Shown: positions 44,999 to 53,202 of the stretch, piece after piece
Position numbering within the stretch: position 1 is the stretch's first letter
Layout of the letters: each line of letters begins with the position of its first letter
From: CAZEVY01 sp964515555
GTDB taxonomy: Bacteria; Acidobacteriota; Terriglobia; Bryobacterales; Bryobacteraceae
DNA length: 64,000 bases
Direction: 5' to 3'
NCBI GenBank assembly: GCA_964515555.1
Contig: CAZEVY010000014.1
Coordinates: forward strand, 19,299-83,298
Notes under the pieces: generated by a model
Told to the model about the DNA's origin: nothing
The model's database searches: none
What the model saw: only the letters and a program-made list of their open reading frames with translations
Made by a program: the position numbers and the translations under genes

Positions 44999-46744
44999 AT
45001 GGCGGAAGGAAGAGCCTCGCGCTGGTTCCTTCCGGAGGAGGATGCGCCCGCGATCGCCGCCGTGGCGAGCGAAGCGGGAATCACACGGCCGTCGGCGGCC
45101 GTCGCCTGGAACCGGGGGTATCGCGACGCCGCCGCGCTCGGCCGCTTCCTTCGCCCGTCGCTCGATGACCTGATCGACCCGCGCCGCATGGCGGGCATGG
45201 ACAGCGCCGTCGACCGACTTTCGCGCGCCATCGCCCGGGGCGAGAAGATCCTGCTCTACGGCGATTACGACGTCGACGGGACCAGCAGCGTCGTCATCCT
45301 GACCAAGACGCTGGAGATGGCGGGCGCGCGCGGGGTCGGCTTCCACGTGCCGCACCGCCTGCGTGACGGCTACGGAATGCGCGGCGAGGTGATCGAACGC
45401 GCCGCGGCCGATGGCGTCGGGCTGATCGTCAGCGTCGACACGGGAATCCGCGCGACCGACGTGGTGCGGCGCGCGCGCGAGCTGGGGATCGACACCATCG
45501 TCACCGATCATCACCTGCCGGAGGCCGAGCTGCCACCGGCGGTCGCGGTGCTGAATCCCAACGCACCCGGCTGCGGCTACCCGAACAAGAACCTCTGCGG
45601 CGCGGGCGTCGCCTTCAAGCTGGCGCACGCCCTGATCGATACGCTGGGTTGGGAGGGAGCACGGCGCCGCCGCGTGCTGGAGTCGCTGTTGAAGATGGTG
45701 GCGATCGCGACGGTCGCCGACGTGGTGCCGCTGGAGGGAGAGAACCGCACTATCGTCAAGCACGGACTGGAAGGATTGGAGTCGGTGCGCAACCCCGGAC
45801 TGCGTGCGCTGCTCGACGTGGCGGGGTTCGGCGCCGGCGAGCGGCCCTCGGCCGAGCAGGTGGCGTTTCGCGTCGCGCCGCGCATCAACGCCGCCGGGCG
45901 CATGGCTAGCGCCGAGGACGTGATCCACATGTTCCTCACCGCTGATGCGGATCGTGCGCGGGAGATTGCCGGAGCACTGCACCGTCTCAACCAGGACCGG
46001 CAGCAGGTGGAGGCCGGGACGTTGGAGGCGATTCTCGAACAGTGTCTCGCCGAGCCGGTGACGGACGCGCACGCGGGTCTCGTCTTCGCGGGCGACGGCT
46101 GGCATCGCGGCGTGGTGGGCATCGTCGCGAGCCGCGTGGTGGATCGCTTCTGCCGGCCGGCGTTCGTGCTGGGCGTCGACCGCGACAAAGGCGAGGCGTC
46201 GGGGTCGGGCCGCAGCGTCGCGGGGTTTCACCTTCTCGACGCGCTGGAGTCGATGGCGGAGCTGTTCACGCGGTTCGGCGGGCACCGGCAGGCGGCGGGC
46301 GTGACGCTCGAGGCGTCGAAGGTCGCGGAGTTCCGGCGGCGCTTCAACGATTACGCGGCGGCGCGGTTGGGGCCGGAGGACTTCCTGCCGAAGCTGGAGA
46401 TCGATGCGACGGTCGGGCTCGCGGAGCTATCCGAGCGCGCCATCGCCGACGTGTTCGCGCTGGCGCCGTTCGGCCACGGCAATCCCCTGCCGGTTTTCGC
46501 TGCGCTGGGAGTCGAGGCGCCGGAGGGTGCGGTGGTATGGAAGGAAAAGCACCTGATGCTGAAGGTGCGGCAGGGCGGGCGCAGCCTGCTGCTGCGCGCC
46601 TGGAACGCGGCCGGCCGCGCCGCCGAAGTCCCGCGTGGCGCACGCATCGACGTGGCGTTCGCCGTGGAGGAGGATCGCTTCGCGGCTTCGCGCGGGCTGC
46701 CGGGGTGGAGCGTCGCGCTGCGGGATTTCAGAGTAGATTCATGA
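44999..46744 (+). CDS. recJ: single-stranded-DNA-specific exonuclease RecJ
   Basis: A 581-residue DHH-family exonuclease that degrades single-stranded DNA 5' to 3' in recombination and mismatch repair. It has motif I DYDVDG (Asp89, Asp91, Asp93) and the VTDHH motif (Asp170-His172). GAGVAFKLAHAL and the DHHA1 domain GDGWHRGVVGIVASR follow, and the OB-fold C-terminus has FGHGNPLPVF. The length is normal. The start ATG is 4 bases after the stop of the acidic hypothetical gene, so it is probably cotranscribed with the shell-protein/aldehyde-dehydrogenase module. This linkage to microcompartment genes is likely positional rather than functional. Confidence 0.95.
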   Translation: MAEGRASRWFLPEEDAPAIAAVASEAGITRPSAAVAWNRGYRDAAALGRFLRPSLDDLIDPRRMAGMDSAVDRLSRAIARGEKILLYGDYDVDGTSSVVILTKTLEMAGARGVGFHVPHRLRDGYGMRGEVIERAAADGVGLIVSVDTGIRATDVVRRARELGIDTIVTDHHLPEAELPPAVAVLNPNAPGCGYPNKNLCGAGVAFKLAHALIDTLGWEGARRRRVLESLLKMVAIATVADVVPLEGENRTIVKHGLEGLESVRNPGLRALLDVAGFGAGERPSAEQVAFRVAPRINAAGRMASAEDVIHMFLTADADRAREIAGALHRLNQDRQQVEAGTLEAILEQCLAEPVTDAHAGLVFAGDGWHRGVVGIVASRVVDRFCRPAFVLGVDRDKGEASGSGRSVAGFHLLDALESMAELFTRFGGHRQAAGVTLEASKVAEFRRRFNDYAAARLGPEDFLPKLEIDATVGLAELSERAIADVFALAPFGHGNPLPVFAALGVEAPEGAVVWKEKHLMLKVRQGGRSLLLRAWNAAGRAAEVPRGARIDVAFAVEEDRFAASRGLPGWSVALRDFRVDS

Positions 46745-46784
46745 ACTGGCAGCCAGATGATTAACACTGGGAGCGTCGGCAAGC

Positions 46785-46981
46785 CTATCCTCGGAGGACG
46801 ACTTCTCTTACGTTGGCCTCCCCGAGGGACTGGTCGATGGCGTCGAGATACTCCCGGATAGCCGTTCGGATGTTATCGAGCGCCTGCGCCTCGTCGACGC
46901 CCTGCGACCAGCAGCCGGGCAGCGCGGGGCACAAACGCTGACGCCTTCCTCCGACGTCTGGAGCACTACCTTGTACGTCAT
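46785..46981 (-). pseudogene. HicB-family antitoxin, frameshifted
   Basis: From an ATG at 46981 the frame reads MTYKVVLQTSEEGVSVCAP and then loses homology. A -1 shift within the GCCCC run near 46930 restores the HicB signature ALPGCWSQGVDEAQAL. The rest of the domain follows (DNIRTAIREYLDAI) to a stop at 46785, about 66 residues in all. This is the usual size of a HicB/UPF0150 antitoxin. No hicA toxin gene lies next to it: the glmM stop is 10 bases away on one side and recJ ends 40 bases away on the other. It is probably a decayed orphan; a one-base sequencing error is an alternative. Confidence 0.75.
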
Positions 46982-46991
46982 GCCTCGATTA

Positions 46992-48350
46992 TCATAGACG
47001 GCCCAGCGCCGCCTCGATCGCCGACGCGATACGCGCCGCCATCTCCTCCACCTGCTTCTGGTCGCGACCCTCCACCATCACGCGCGCCAGCGGCTCGGTC
47101 CCCGAGAAGCGCACCAGCACGCGCCCTTCGCCCGCCATCTCGCCCTCCACCTGGCGGATGGCAGCTGTCACCTCGGGCAGGTCCTCAAGAGGCCGCCGCT
47201 CGCGCACGCGCACGTTGACCAGCCTCTGTGGATAAACACGCAGATCGGCCGAGAGTGCGTCCAGGTCGCGACCCGTCGCACGTACGATCTCCACCACCCG
47301 CAGCGCCGTCAGCATCCCGTCGCCGGTGGTGGCGAGGTCGCGGAATATGACGTGACCGCTCTGCTCGCCGCCGAGCGGCGCAGCCACGCGTTGCATCTCC
47401 TGCAGTACGTACTTGTCGCCCACCGGCGCGCGCAGCAGACCGATCCCCAACGCGTCCAGCGCCTTCTCCAGTCCCAGGTTCGACATGACGGTCGCCACCA
47501 CCAACGGCTTCCGATGATCGACTCCCAGGCGGCCGCTCTCCAGCATATGGCGCGCGCAGATCAGCAGCACGGCATCGCCGTCGATAATACGGCCGGTGCG
47601 TGACACCAGCATGGCGCGGTCGGCGTCGCCGTCGAAAGCGACCCCGAGATCAGCCGCCGTCGCCGACACGGTTTGCGCCAGGCTTTCCAGGTGCAGCGCC
47701 CCGCAGTCGCGATTGATGTTGCGGCCATCCGGCTGACAGTGAATCGCCTCGACGCCCGCACCCAATCGGCGGAACAGCTCCGGCCCCAGCCGCGAGGCCG
47801 CGCCGTTGCCACCGTCGACTACGATACGCAGGCCGTCGAGCCGCGCCGCGGTGAGGCCGGCGAGGTGGGCCAGGTAGCGCTCGTCGAGACTCTCCTCCAC
47901 CGCCAGTTCGCGCCGCGCCACCGATGGAGCGGTCGCGCGCAGGTCGAGAATCTCGCGCTCGAGCGCCAGCTCGTCGGCGTCGGGCAGCTTGAAGCCGGAG
48001 TGGTCGAACACCTTGATGCCGTTGTCGTGATAGGGATTGTGCGACGCCGAGATCATCGCGGCGGCCACGAACGGATCGGTCTTTGTCAGCCACGCCACGC
48101 CGGGTGTGGTGATCACTCCGGCGTAGTGCGGCCGCGCGCCGCCGGCCTCCAGTCCGGCCGCCAAAGTCCCGGCGATGGGTCGGCTCGATTCGCGCGGGTC
48201 GGCGCCCAACAAAACCATGGGAGATTGGCGATCGTGGCGCGAGACCCAGCGTCCAAGCGCGACTCCCGCGCAATAGACCGTCAGCGGGTCGAGTGGGTAT
48301 TCGCCGGCGACGCCGCGAATCCCGTCGGTGCCGAATAATTGACGGCTCAT
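46992..48350 (-). CDS. glmM: phosphoglucosamine mutase
   Basis: Converts glucosamine-6-phosphate to glucosamine-1-phosphate for UDP-GlcNAc and peptidoglycan synthesis. The 452-residue protein begins LFGTDGIRGVAGEYPL. It has the phosphoserine loop ISASHNP (Ser103), the Mg-binding DGDADR (240-245), GGEQSGH for sugar binding and the RFSGTEPLARVM phosphate-binding loop. The ATG at 48350 follows a GGAAAG ribosome-binding sequence. It is the third gene of the widely conserved cdaA-cdaR-glmM operon, with 55 bases between it and cdaR. GlmM is known in other bacteria to bind and inhibit CdaA. Confidence 0.96.
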   Translation of the reverse strand: MSRQLFGTDGIRGVAGEYPLDPLTVYCAGVALGRWVSRHDRQSPMVLLGADPRESSRPIAGTLAAGLEAGGARPHYAGVITTPGVAWLTKTDPFVAAAMISASHNPYHDNGIKVFDHSGFKLPDADELALEREILDLRATAPSVARRELAVEESLDERYLAHLAGLTAARLDGLRIVVDGGNGAASRLGPELFRRLGAGVEAIHCQPDGRNINRDCGALHLESLAQTVSATAADLGVAFDGDADRAMLVSRTGRIIDGDAVLLICARHMLESGRLGVDHRKPLVVATVMSNLGLEKALDALGIGLLRAPVGDKYVLQEMQRVAAPLGGEQSGHVIFRDLATTGDGMLTALRVVEIVRATGRDLDALSADLRVYPQRLVNVRVRERRPLEDLPEVTAAIRQVEGEMAGEGRVLVRFSGTEPLARVMVEGRDQKQVEEMAARIASAIEAALGRL

Positions 48351-48405
48351 GTTCTTTCCGCCCGGCGGCGACTGGAGGACAGACGCGGCGCCGGGAAACC
48401 GAGCA

Positions 48406-49071
48406 TCAGCGCACTGCTCCCGCCGACCGGTGTACCTCGAAGCGCACACGAACCTCTGGCGTCTTCTCGAAGCGCACCTGCGGGTCGGCCGTGTAGGCGT
48501 TTACGGGGAACTCGCGCGACGCAGTCGCCCCGCTCAGATCGATGGGGTCGGTCTGGACCGACTCGACGCCCGCCACACGGCTCTCCGGCCCGACAATGCG
48601 GAGCATGCGCGGCGCGACTTCGCTCACCTCGGCGACGTAGCCGGCCGGCGGTTGCGCGGCGATCCGAACCGTCACCGGCACGTCGCGCTCCAGGCGTTTC
48701 TCGAACTCCAGTCGCACCTGCGCCGGCACGGAGCGCGCGAACTCCACGCCCCCCGGCAGGATGACGTTGTCCGGACCCACGGTGAAGGTGCGCTGGCCGG
48801 GCCGCGTCACGCCGGCCAGGTCGAGCACGACCGCCGCTCCGGCCAGCCGTGACGGATTCAGCTGCGCACTCGGCCCGCGGATCTCGATCTGCATGCGGTC
48901 GAGCACGTCCGAGCTCATCTCGAGGTTCCTGGGTACGTTTCTGTACTGCACTGGCGCCGTGGTCAGAGTCGCGACCTCGGATTCGCCCACGAAGATCAGC
49001 CACAGCGCCACCGCGAGCGCCAGCGAGAGCAGCTTCCACACCAGGTTATCGGTGAGCCAGCGCGCGCTCAC
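48406..49071 (-). CDS. cdaR: YbbR-domain regulator of diadenylate cyclase
   Basis: A 221-residue protein with one N-terminal membrane segment (about residues 12-28, VWKLLSLALAVALWLIF) followed by extracytoplasmic YbbR repeats, recognisable by VQYRNVPRNLEM and VPVTVRIAAQPPAGY. It is shorter than Firmicutes CdaR, with about two repeats. In Gram-positives CdaR modulates CdaA activity from outside the membrane; the same is inferred here. The start overlaps the cdaA stop by four bases (ATGA). Confidence 0.88.
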   Translation of the reverse strand: MSARWLTDNLVWKLLSLALAVALWLIFVGESEVATLTTAPVQYRNVPRNLEMSSDVLDRMQIEIRGPSAQLNPSRLAGAAVVLDLAGVTRPGQRTFTVGPDNVILPGGVEFARSVPAQVRLEFEKRLERDVPVTVRIAAQPPAGYVAEVSEVAPRMLRIVGPESRVAGVESVQTDPIDLSGATASREFPVNAYTADPQVRFEKTPEVRVRFEVHRSAGAVR

Positions 49072-49886
49072 GGCCGCACCCGCTGCTCGCCCAGCTCGCG
49101 CGCTTCCGCGCCGCGCCGTTTCGTGCGCTCACCGGCGAGATACTCGCCGATGCACTCCAGCGCCACGCCGAACTCCATTTCCCCGCCCGCGGCGATCGAG
49201 ACGCTTCCCGTCTCCTCGCTGACCACGATGGCCACGCAGTCGGCCTCCTCGGTGATGCCGATGGCGGCGCGGTGGCGCGTGCCGTAAAGCGTCATCCACT
49301 TGGGATTCATGCTCAGCGGAAGGAAACAGGCCGCGGCGGCGACACGCGGGCCCTGCACGATGGCCGCGCCGTCGTGCATGGCGCCGCCCGGCTGGAAGAT
49401 GCTCAGCAGCAGGTCGCGAGAGAGCGCCGCGTCCAGCACCACACCACTTTCGACAAAGGTGCGCAGTCCGATCTCCCGCTCCACCACGATCAGCGCTCCC
49501 ATGCGGTTGGCGGCCAGCACCTCCACCGCCATCTTGATCTCTTCGATCGACTCGCGGCCTTCCAGGCGGCTTCGCCACGCCGTCCAACCGCGGCCGATTC
49601 CCGCCAGCATGCGCCGCAGGTCCGACTGAAACATCACAATGAGGGCGAACACCGTGTAGGGCGCCACCGCCGCCAGCAGCCCGCGCAACAACTCGAGTCC
49701 CGCCCACAGGGAGACCAGATAGAGGAGCACCAGGAACCAGATGCCGGTCAACACGCGCTCAGCGCGCCGGCCGCGGACAATCGTCAGGAGCTGATAGAGG
49801 AAAAACGCGGTTACGAGAATGTCAAAAACCGCAAGCGGGGTCAGCTTGGGGAGCGAGGTGAAGATTGGAGTCGACAACGTTTGCAT
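49068..49886 (-). CDS. cdaA: membrane-bound diadenylate cyclase CdaA
   Basis: Makes cyclic di-AMP from two ATP. The 272-residue protein has three N-terminal hydrophobic segments (about 17-35, 47-65 and 70-86) and then a DAC domain. The catalytic DGA motif lies at 172-174 (MHDGAAIV) and the RHR motif at 204-206 (YGTRHRAAIG). Both motifs are intact, so the enzyme should be active. It is the first gene of the cdaA-cdaR-glmM operon; a TACAAT hexamer on the minus strand at 49924-49919 may be its -10. The 133-base gap to the divergent gene at 50020 also contains a short tandem repeat. Confidence 0.95.
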   Translation of the reverse strand: MQTLSTPIFTSLPKLTPLAVFDILVTAFFLYQLLTIVRGRRAERVLTGIWFLVLLYLVSLWAGLELLRGLLAAVAPYTVFALIVMFQSDLRRMLAGIGRGWTAWRSRLEGRESIEEIKMAVEVLAANRMGALIVVEREIGLRTFVESGVVLDAALSRDLLLSIFQPGGAMHDGAAIVQGPRVAAAACFLPLSMNPKWMTLYGTRHRAAIGITEEADCVAIVVSEETGSVSIAAGGEMEFGVALECIGEYLAGERTKRRGAEARELGEQRVRP

Positions 49887-49996
49887 GCGGCCCGCCCAAC
49901 AGAGTCACCCAACTTTCATTGTAACCCGCCCGCGTCCCCGCGACGCCTAAGCATGTAAGGGTCTTTGCCGGCGAATGAGCCCCCAACTTTGGCGGC

Positions 49997-50018
49997 GCGG
50001 ATAAAGAGCGGATAAAGA
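49997..50018 (+). repeat. 11-bp tandem repeat directly before a start codon
   Basis: GCGGATAAAGA occurs twice in tandem (49997-50007 and 50008-50018), ending one base before the ATG at 50020. Each copy carries an A-rich GATAAAGA that could act as a weak ribosome-binding or regulatory site. Confidence 0.6.
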
Positions 50019-50019
50019 A

Positions 50020-51066
50020 ATGTTCACAATTTCCCGAAACACCGGCCGCAGTTGGGTGCTTCCCATATTGCTGCTCCTGGCGGCGCCCGTCGAAGCGCAG
50101 CGCGCCACGCTCCGCGAAGTGCCGCGGCGCGAGCTGCCGACGCACATCGACGGCAACAGCCCCGCCTTCTGGTATGAGGGGGAGCTGCGGCTGTTTTCGT
50201 CGACAGGGTTTCCGGAGATGATCAGCCGCGCCCGCGACCAGTTCGGGCCGTGGCAGAGCGAGCTGGTCGATCTCACGCTTCACAATCACGTGCCCGTGTG
50301 GGTGGAGGCGGCCTGGCTCGACTCCGATGGCACGCTGTTTGCCTGGTATCACCACGAACCGTCCGGGGTCTGCGGCGGATCTCCGCTGACGTCTCCCGAA
50401 ATCGGAGCCGCAGTCTCCTACGACGGCGGCAAGACGCTGATCGATCTCGGCATCGTGTTGAAGTCGGGAGTCGCACCCAACTGCGGCGCCAAGAACGGCT
50501 TCTTTGCGGGCGGACACGGGGATTTCTCGGTCGTCCCCGATTCGGAAGGGGGATTCTTCTATTTCCTCTTCACCAACTACGCAGGTCCGGTCGAGGAGCA
50601 GGGCGTGGTGGTGGCTCGCATGGCGTTGGGGGACAGGAACTCGCCCGTCGGCGCCGTGTGGAAGTATCACAACGGCGAGTGGATCGAACCGGGACTGGGC
50701 GGGCGCACGACCGCCGTCTACCGGGCGAACGTGGCGTGGGAGCACGAGAACGCCGATTCCTTTTGGGGACCGGCCGTGCACTGGAACACTTTCCTCGGAA
50801 AGTACGTCATGCTGCTGAATCGCGCCTGCTGCGCTCCCGGATGGCCCCAGGAAGGCATCTACATCAGCTTCATCTCCTCTCTCGGCCAGCCAGGCGGCTG
50901 GGGCGCGCCCACCCGCCTGCTGGACGCCGCCAATATCGGCGTCGGGCCGGGCTACTATCCGCAGGTTCTGGGTTTGGAGGTGGGAGAGACCGACTCGGTC
51001 AGCGGATGGTATGCTCGGCTATACGTTCAGGGAGTGTCGGATTGGGAGATCGTCTTCTCGCCGTGA
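50020..51066 (+). CDS. secreted glycosidase-like propeller protein, function unknown
   Basis: A 348-residue exported protein with a signal peptide ending at PVEAQ. The body is rich in aromatic beta strands typical of five-bladed propellers (GH43/DUF4185-like), such as SPAFWYEGELRLFSS, VEAAWLDSDGTLFAWYHHEP and WGPAVHWNTFLGKYVMLLNRACCAPGW (only parts quoted: FWGPAVHWNTFLGKY). No certain catalytic acids can be assigned. The gene is divergent from cdaA and followed 10 bases later by a porin gene, so it may act on material taken up through that porin. It is a probable two-gene operon. Confidence 0.6.
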   Translation: MFTISRNTGRSWVLPILLLLAAPVEAQRATLREVPRRELPTHIDGNSPAFWYEGELRLFSSTGFPEMISRARDQFGPWQSELVDLTLHNHVPVWVEAAWLDSDGTLFAWYHHEPSGVCGGSPLTSPEIGAAVSYDGGKTLIDLGIVLKSGVAPNCGAKNGFFAGGHGDFSVVPDSEGGFFYFLFTNYAGPVEEQGVVVARMALGDRNSPVGAVWKYHNGEWIEPGLGGRTTAVYRANVAWEHENADSFWGPAVHWNTFLGKYVMLLNRACCAPGWPQEGIYISFISSLGQPGGWGAPTRLLDAANIGVGPGYYPQVLGLEVGETDSVSGWYARLYVQGVSDWEIVFSP

Positions 51067-51076
51067 GGCGCCTACA

Positions 51077-52360
51077 GTGAAGAATGGACTCCGCCGGCGA
51101 GGCCCCCCGGCGGCGGCCTTGCTGTACGCGTTGATGTTATGTGCGGCGACGCACGGCGGAGAGGCGACCGTTCCGGCCGACGCCGCAACTGGTCGGCCGT
51201 CATTCCGCGCAGGCGATTGGCTGAGGATCGACTTCAGGACGAAAATCCAGTTGGATTTCCGCAGATTCCGGCCCGCGCTCAGCACCTCCCATCCGGTCGT
51301 GGACGCACGCCGCGTTCGGGTGGGAGCGGAAGGCGTGCTGTGGCGCGATTTTGAGTTCGAGCTGGAGTTCGATCTCGAGCCTACCGACCACCAGGTCCGC
51401 GACGCCTCCGTGAACTACCGCCGTTTTCGCGCCTCGCAAGTACGCGCCGGCAAGTTCCGGGTTCCGTTCGGGCGCGACCAGTTGACCGATCCGATGGACC
51501 TCGACTTCGTCTACCGCTCCCGCATCGGCAGCACGCTGGCGCCGGGCCGCGACATCGGCGTGATGGCGCACGGCGATCTTCGCGAGGGCAGCCTTCGCTA
51601 CTCGGCCGGCGTATTCCGGCACGACGGCGAAGTCGCCGAGATCCAGGATCTCACCCAGGAGCGCGACTATTTGTCGACCGGTGGACGCACTCTGGCCGCG
51701 CGGCTGACGGCGGCGCCGTTCGCGATGCTGCGCGCGCCGCGGCTGCTCGATCGGCTGGAGTTCGGTGTCGCCGCCACGCGGGGAGAAGTACCGGAGGGAA
51801 TCCACAGCCTGCGCGGGCGAAGCATCTCGGGCGACACGTTCTTTCCCCGCATGTACAGCGCCGGCACGCGGACTCGCAAGGGCGCTGAACTGGTGTGGCG
51901 GCTGGGATCGCTCGCCCTTCAGGGCGAGTACATGGTGGTTCGCGAGGAGCGCCTGCGCCAGAGTCTTCAGGGAACAGACCTGCCCGCTTTGCGCGCCAGC
52001 GGGTGGTACGTGAGCGCGACGCACCCGGTGATCGGCCGGCGGCCCGGTCCGGGTGCCGGATTCTTCGGATCGTTCGTGCCCGGCCTGCGTCTGGGCATGG
52101 TGGAGGCGGCCGCGCGATACGATGAGATCCGCTTCGGCGGCGAAGCCGGCGCGGGCGCGCCGTCGCGCAGCCCGCGAGCCGTCAATGTCGCCGCCAACAG
52201 GGATCGCGCCTGGACGCTGGGCTTGAACTGGTTCGCCACGCGCTACACCAAGCTCCAGGCGAACGCCATCCACGAGACGCTGCTCGACCCGGCGCGCACT
52301 CCGATCGCCGGCGTGTCGCGCTACTGGACACTGGCCGGGCGGTTCCAGTTCGGGTTCTGA
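51077..52360 (+). CDS. OprO/OprP-type phosphate-selective porin family protein
   Basis: A 427-residue outer-membrane protein. The GTG start at 51077 is followed by a basic signal peptide (about residues 1-27). The body has alternating amphipathic strands of a 16-stranded barrel with family features FRTKIQLDFRRF, ELEFDLEPTDHQVRDASVNYRR (in part) and RAGKFRVPFGRDQL, which are typical of PF07396. The last strand ends GRFQFGF with a C-terminal Phe, as expected for BAM-dependent insertion. It could pass phosphate, polyphosphate or other anions. It lies 10 bases after the propeller-protein gene. Confidence 0.85.
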   Translation: MKNGLRRRGPPAAALLYALMLCAATHGGEATVPADAATGRPSFRAGDWLRIDFRTKIQLDFRRFRPALSTSHPVVDARRVRVGAEGVLWRDFEFELEFDLEPTDHQVRDASVNYRRFRASQVRAGKFRVPFGRDQLTDPMDLDFVYRSRIGSTLAPGRDIGVMAHGDLREGSLRYSAGVFRHDGEVAEIQDLTQERDYLSTGGRTLAARLTAAPFAMLRAPRLLDRLEFGVAATRGEVPEGIHSLRGRSISGDTFFPRMYSAGTRTRKGAELVWRLGSLALQGEYMVVREERLRQSLQGTDLPALRASGWYVSATHPVIGRRPGPGAGFFGSFVPGLRLGMVEAAARYDEIRFGGEAGAGAPSRSPRAVNVAANRDRAWTLGLNWFATRYTKLQANAIHETLLDPARTPIAGVSRYWTLAGRFQFGF

Positions 52361-52379
52361 TCGCCCGCGAAATATGCTT

Positions 52380-52385
52380 TAGAAT
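52380..52385 (+). promoter_or_regulatory. -10-like element before the dioxygenase gene
   Basis: TAGAAT lies 8 bases upstream of the ATG at 52394, inside the 33-base gap after the porin gene. It could give the dioxygenase gene its own near-leaderless transcript. No convincing -35 was seen. Confidence 0.25.
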
Positions 52386-52393
52386 AGGAAACC

Positions 52394-53059
52394 ATGAAGC
52401 CTACCGTCTCCGACCTCGCGCGCCGCGACTTCCTGCGCCGCGCCGCCATCACCGGCGCGTTCTTCGCCGTGCCCGGCGCCTTCGCCGAGAAGCTCGTTCT
52501 GACGCCCAAGCAGACCGAGGGGCCGTTCTATCCCGATAAGCTCCCTCTGGACACCGACAATGACCTCATCCGGATCAACGACGGCGTCACCCCGGCGCTC
52601 GGCGAGATCTCCTGGGTGCACGGCCGCATCCTCGATTCGCGCGGCGAGCCGATCCGCAACGCCACCGTCGAAATCTGGCAGTGCGACCAGAACGGCGCTT
52701 ACCTGCACAGCAAGACCGCCAACAGGGACAAGCAGGACGGAAACTTCCAGGGCTTCGGACGTTTCGTCACGGCCTCGTCGGGCGAGTATGTCTTTCGCAC
52801 CATCAAGCCGGTACCGTATCCGGGACGCTGCCCGCACATTCACTACGCGATCAAGATCAAGGGCCGCAAGGAGCTGGTCACGCAGTGCTACGTCGCCGGT
52901 CATCCGGGCAACGAGAAGGACGGCATCTACAAGTCGATCAAGGATCCACAGCAGCTCGCCGCGATCACGGTACCCTTCGTGCCGATGAAGGGGTCGAGAG
53001 CCGGCGAATTGACGGCCAAGTTCGACCTGGTGCTGGGCGTCACCCCGGAGCTGGCGTAA
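52394..53059 (+). CDS. intradiol ring-cleavage dioxygenase-like protein, Tat-exported
   Basis: A 221-residue protein of the protocatechuate/catechol intradiol dioxygenase family, which cleaves catechols between the hydroxyls using Fe(III). The four iron ligands are present: Tyr103 in WQCDQNGAY, Tyr142 in PVPYPGR, and His148 and His150 in CPHIHYAI. A twin-Arg leader (RRDFLRRAAITGAFFAVPGAFA) precedes the domain and implies periplasmic action. This is known for a secreted subgroup but unlike the cytoplasmic catabolic enzymes. No ring-cleavage pathway genes are nearby, so the physiological substrate is unclear; plant or humic phenolics are plausible. Confidence 0.9.
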   Translation: MKPTVSDLARRDFLRRAAITGAFFAVPGAFAEKLVLTPKQTEGPFYPDKLPLDTDNDLIRINDGVTPALGEISWVHGRILDSRGEPIRNATVEIWQCDQNGAYLHSKTANRDKQDGNFQGFGRFVTASSGEYVFRTIKPVPYPGRCPHIHYAIKIKGRKELVTQCYVAGHPGNEKDGIYKSIKDPQQLAAITVPFVPMKGSRAGELTAKFDLVLGVTPELA

Positions 53060-53202
53060 TCGTCTCAGCAGCGACAGACGCGCAATTTTTACTCGACTGA
53101 GCGGCAGCGCCTCGCGCGCGCGTTCCCGCTAAACTATAGAACCTACTAACCTTCGCCGGTGGGCCACCGCTTGCAGGGGATGACTCCAGGAGACTTTATC
53201 CT

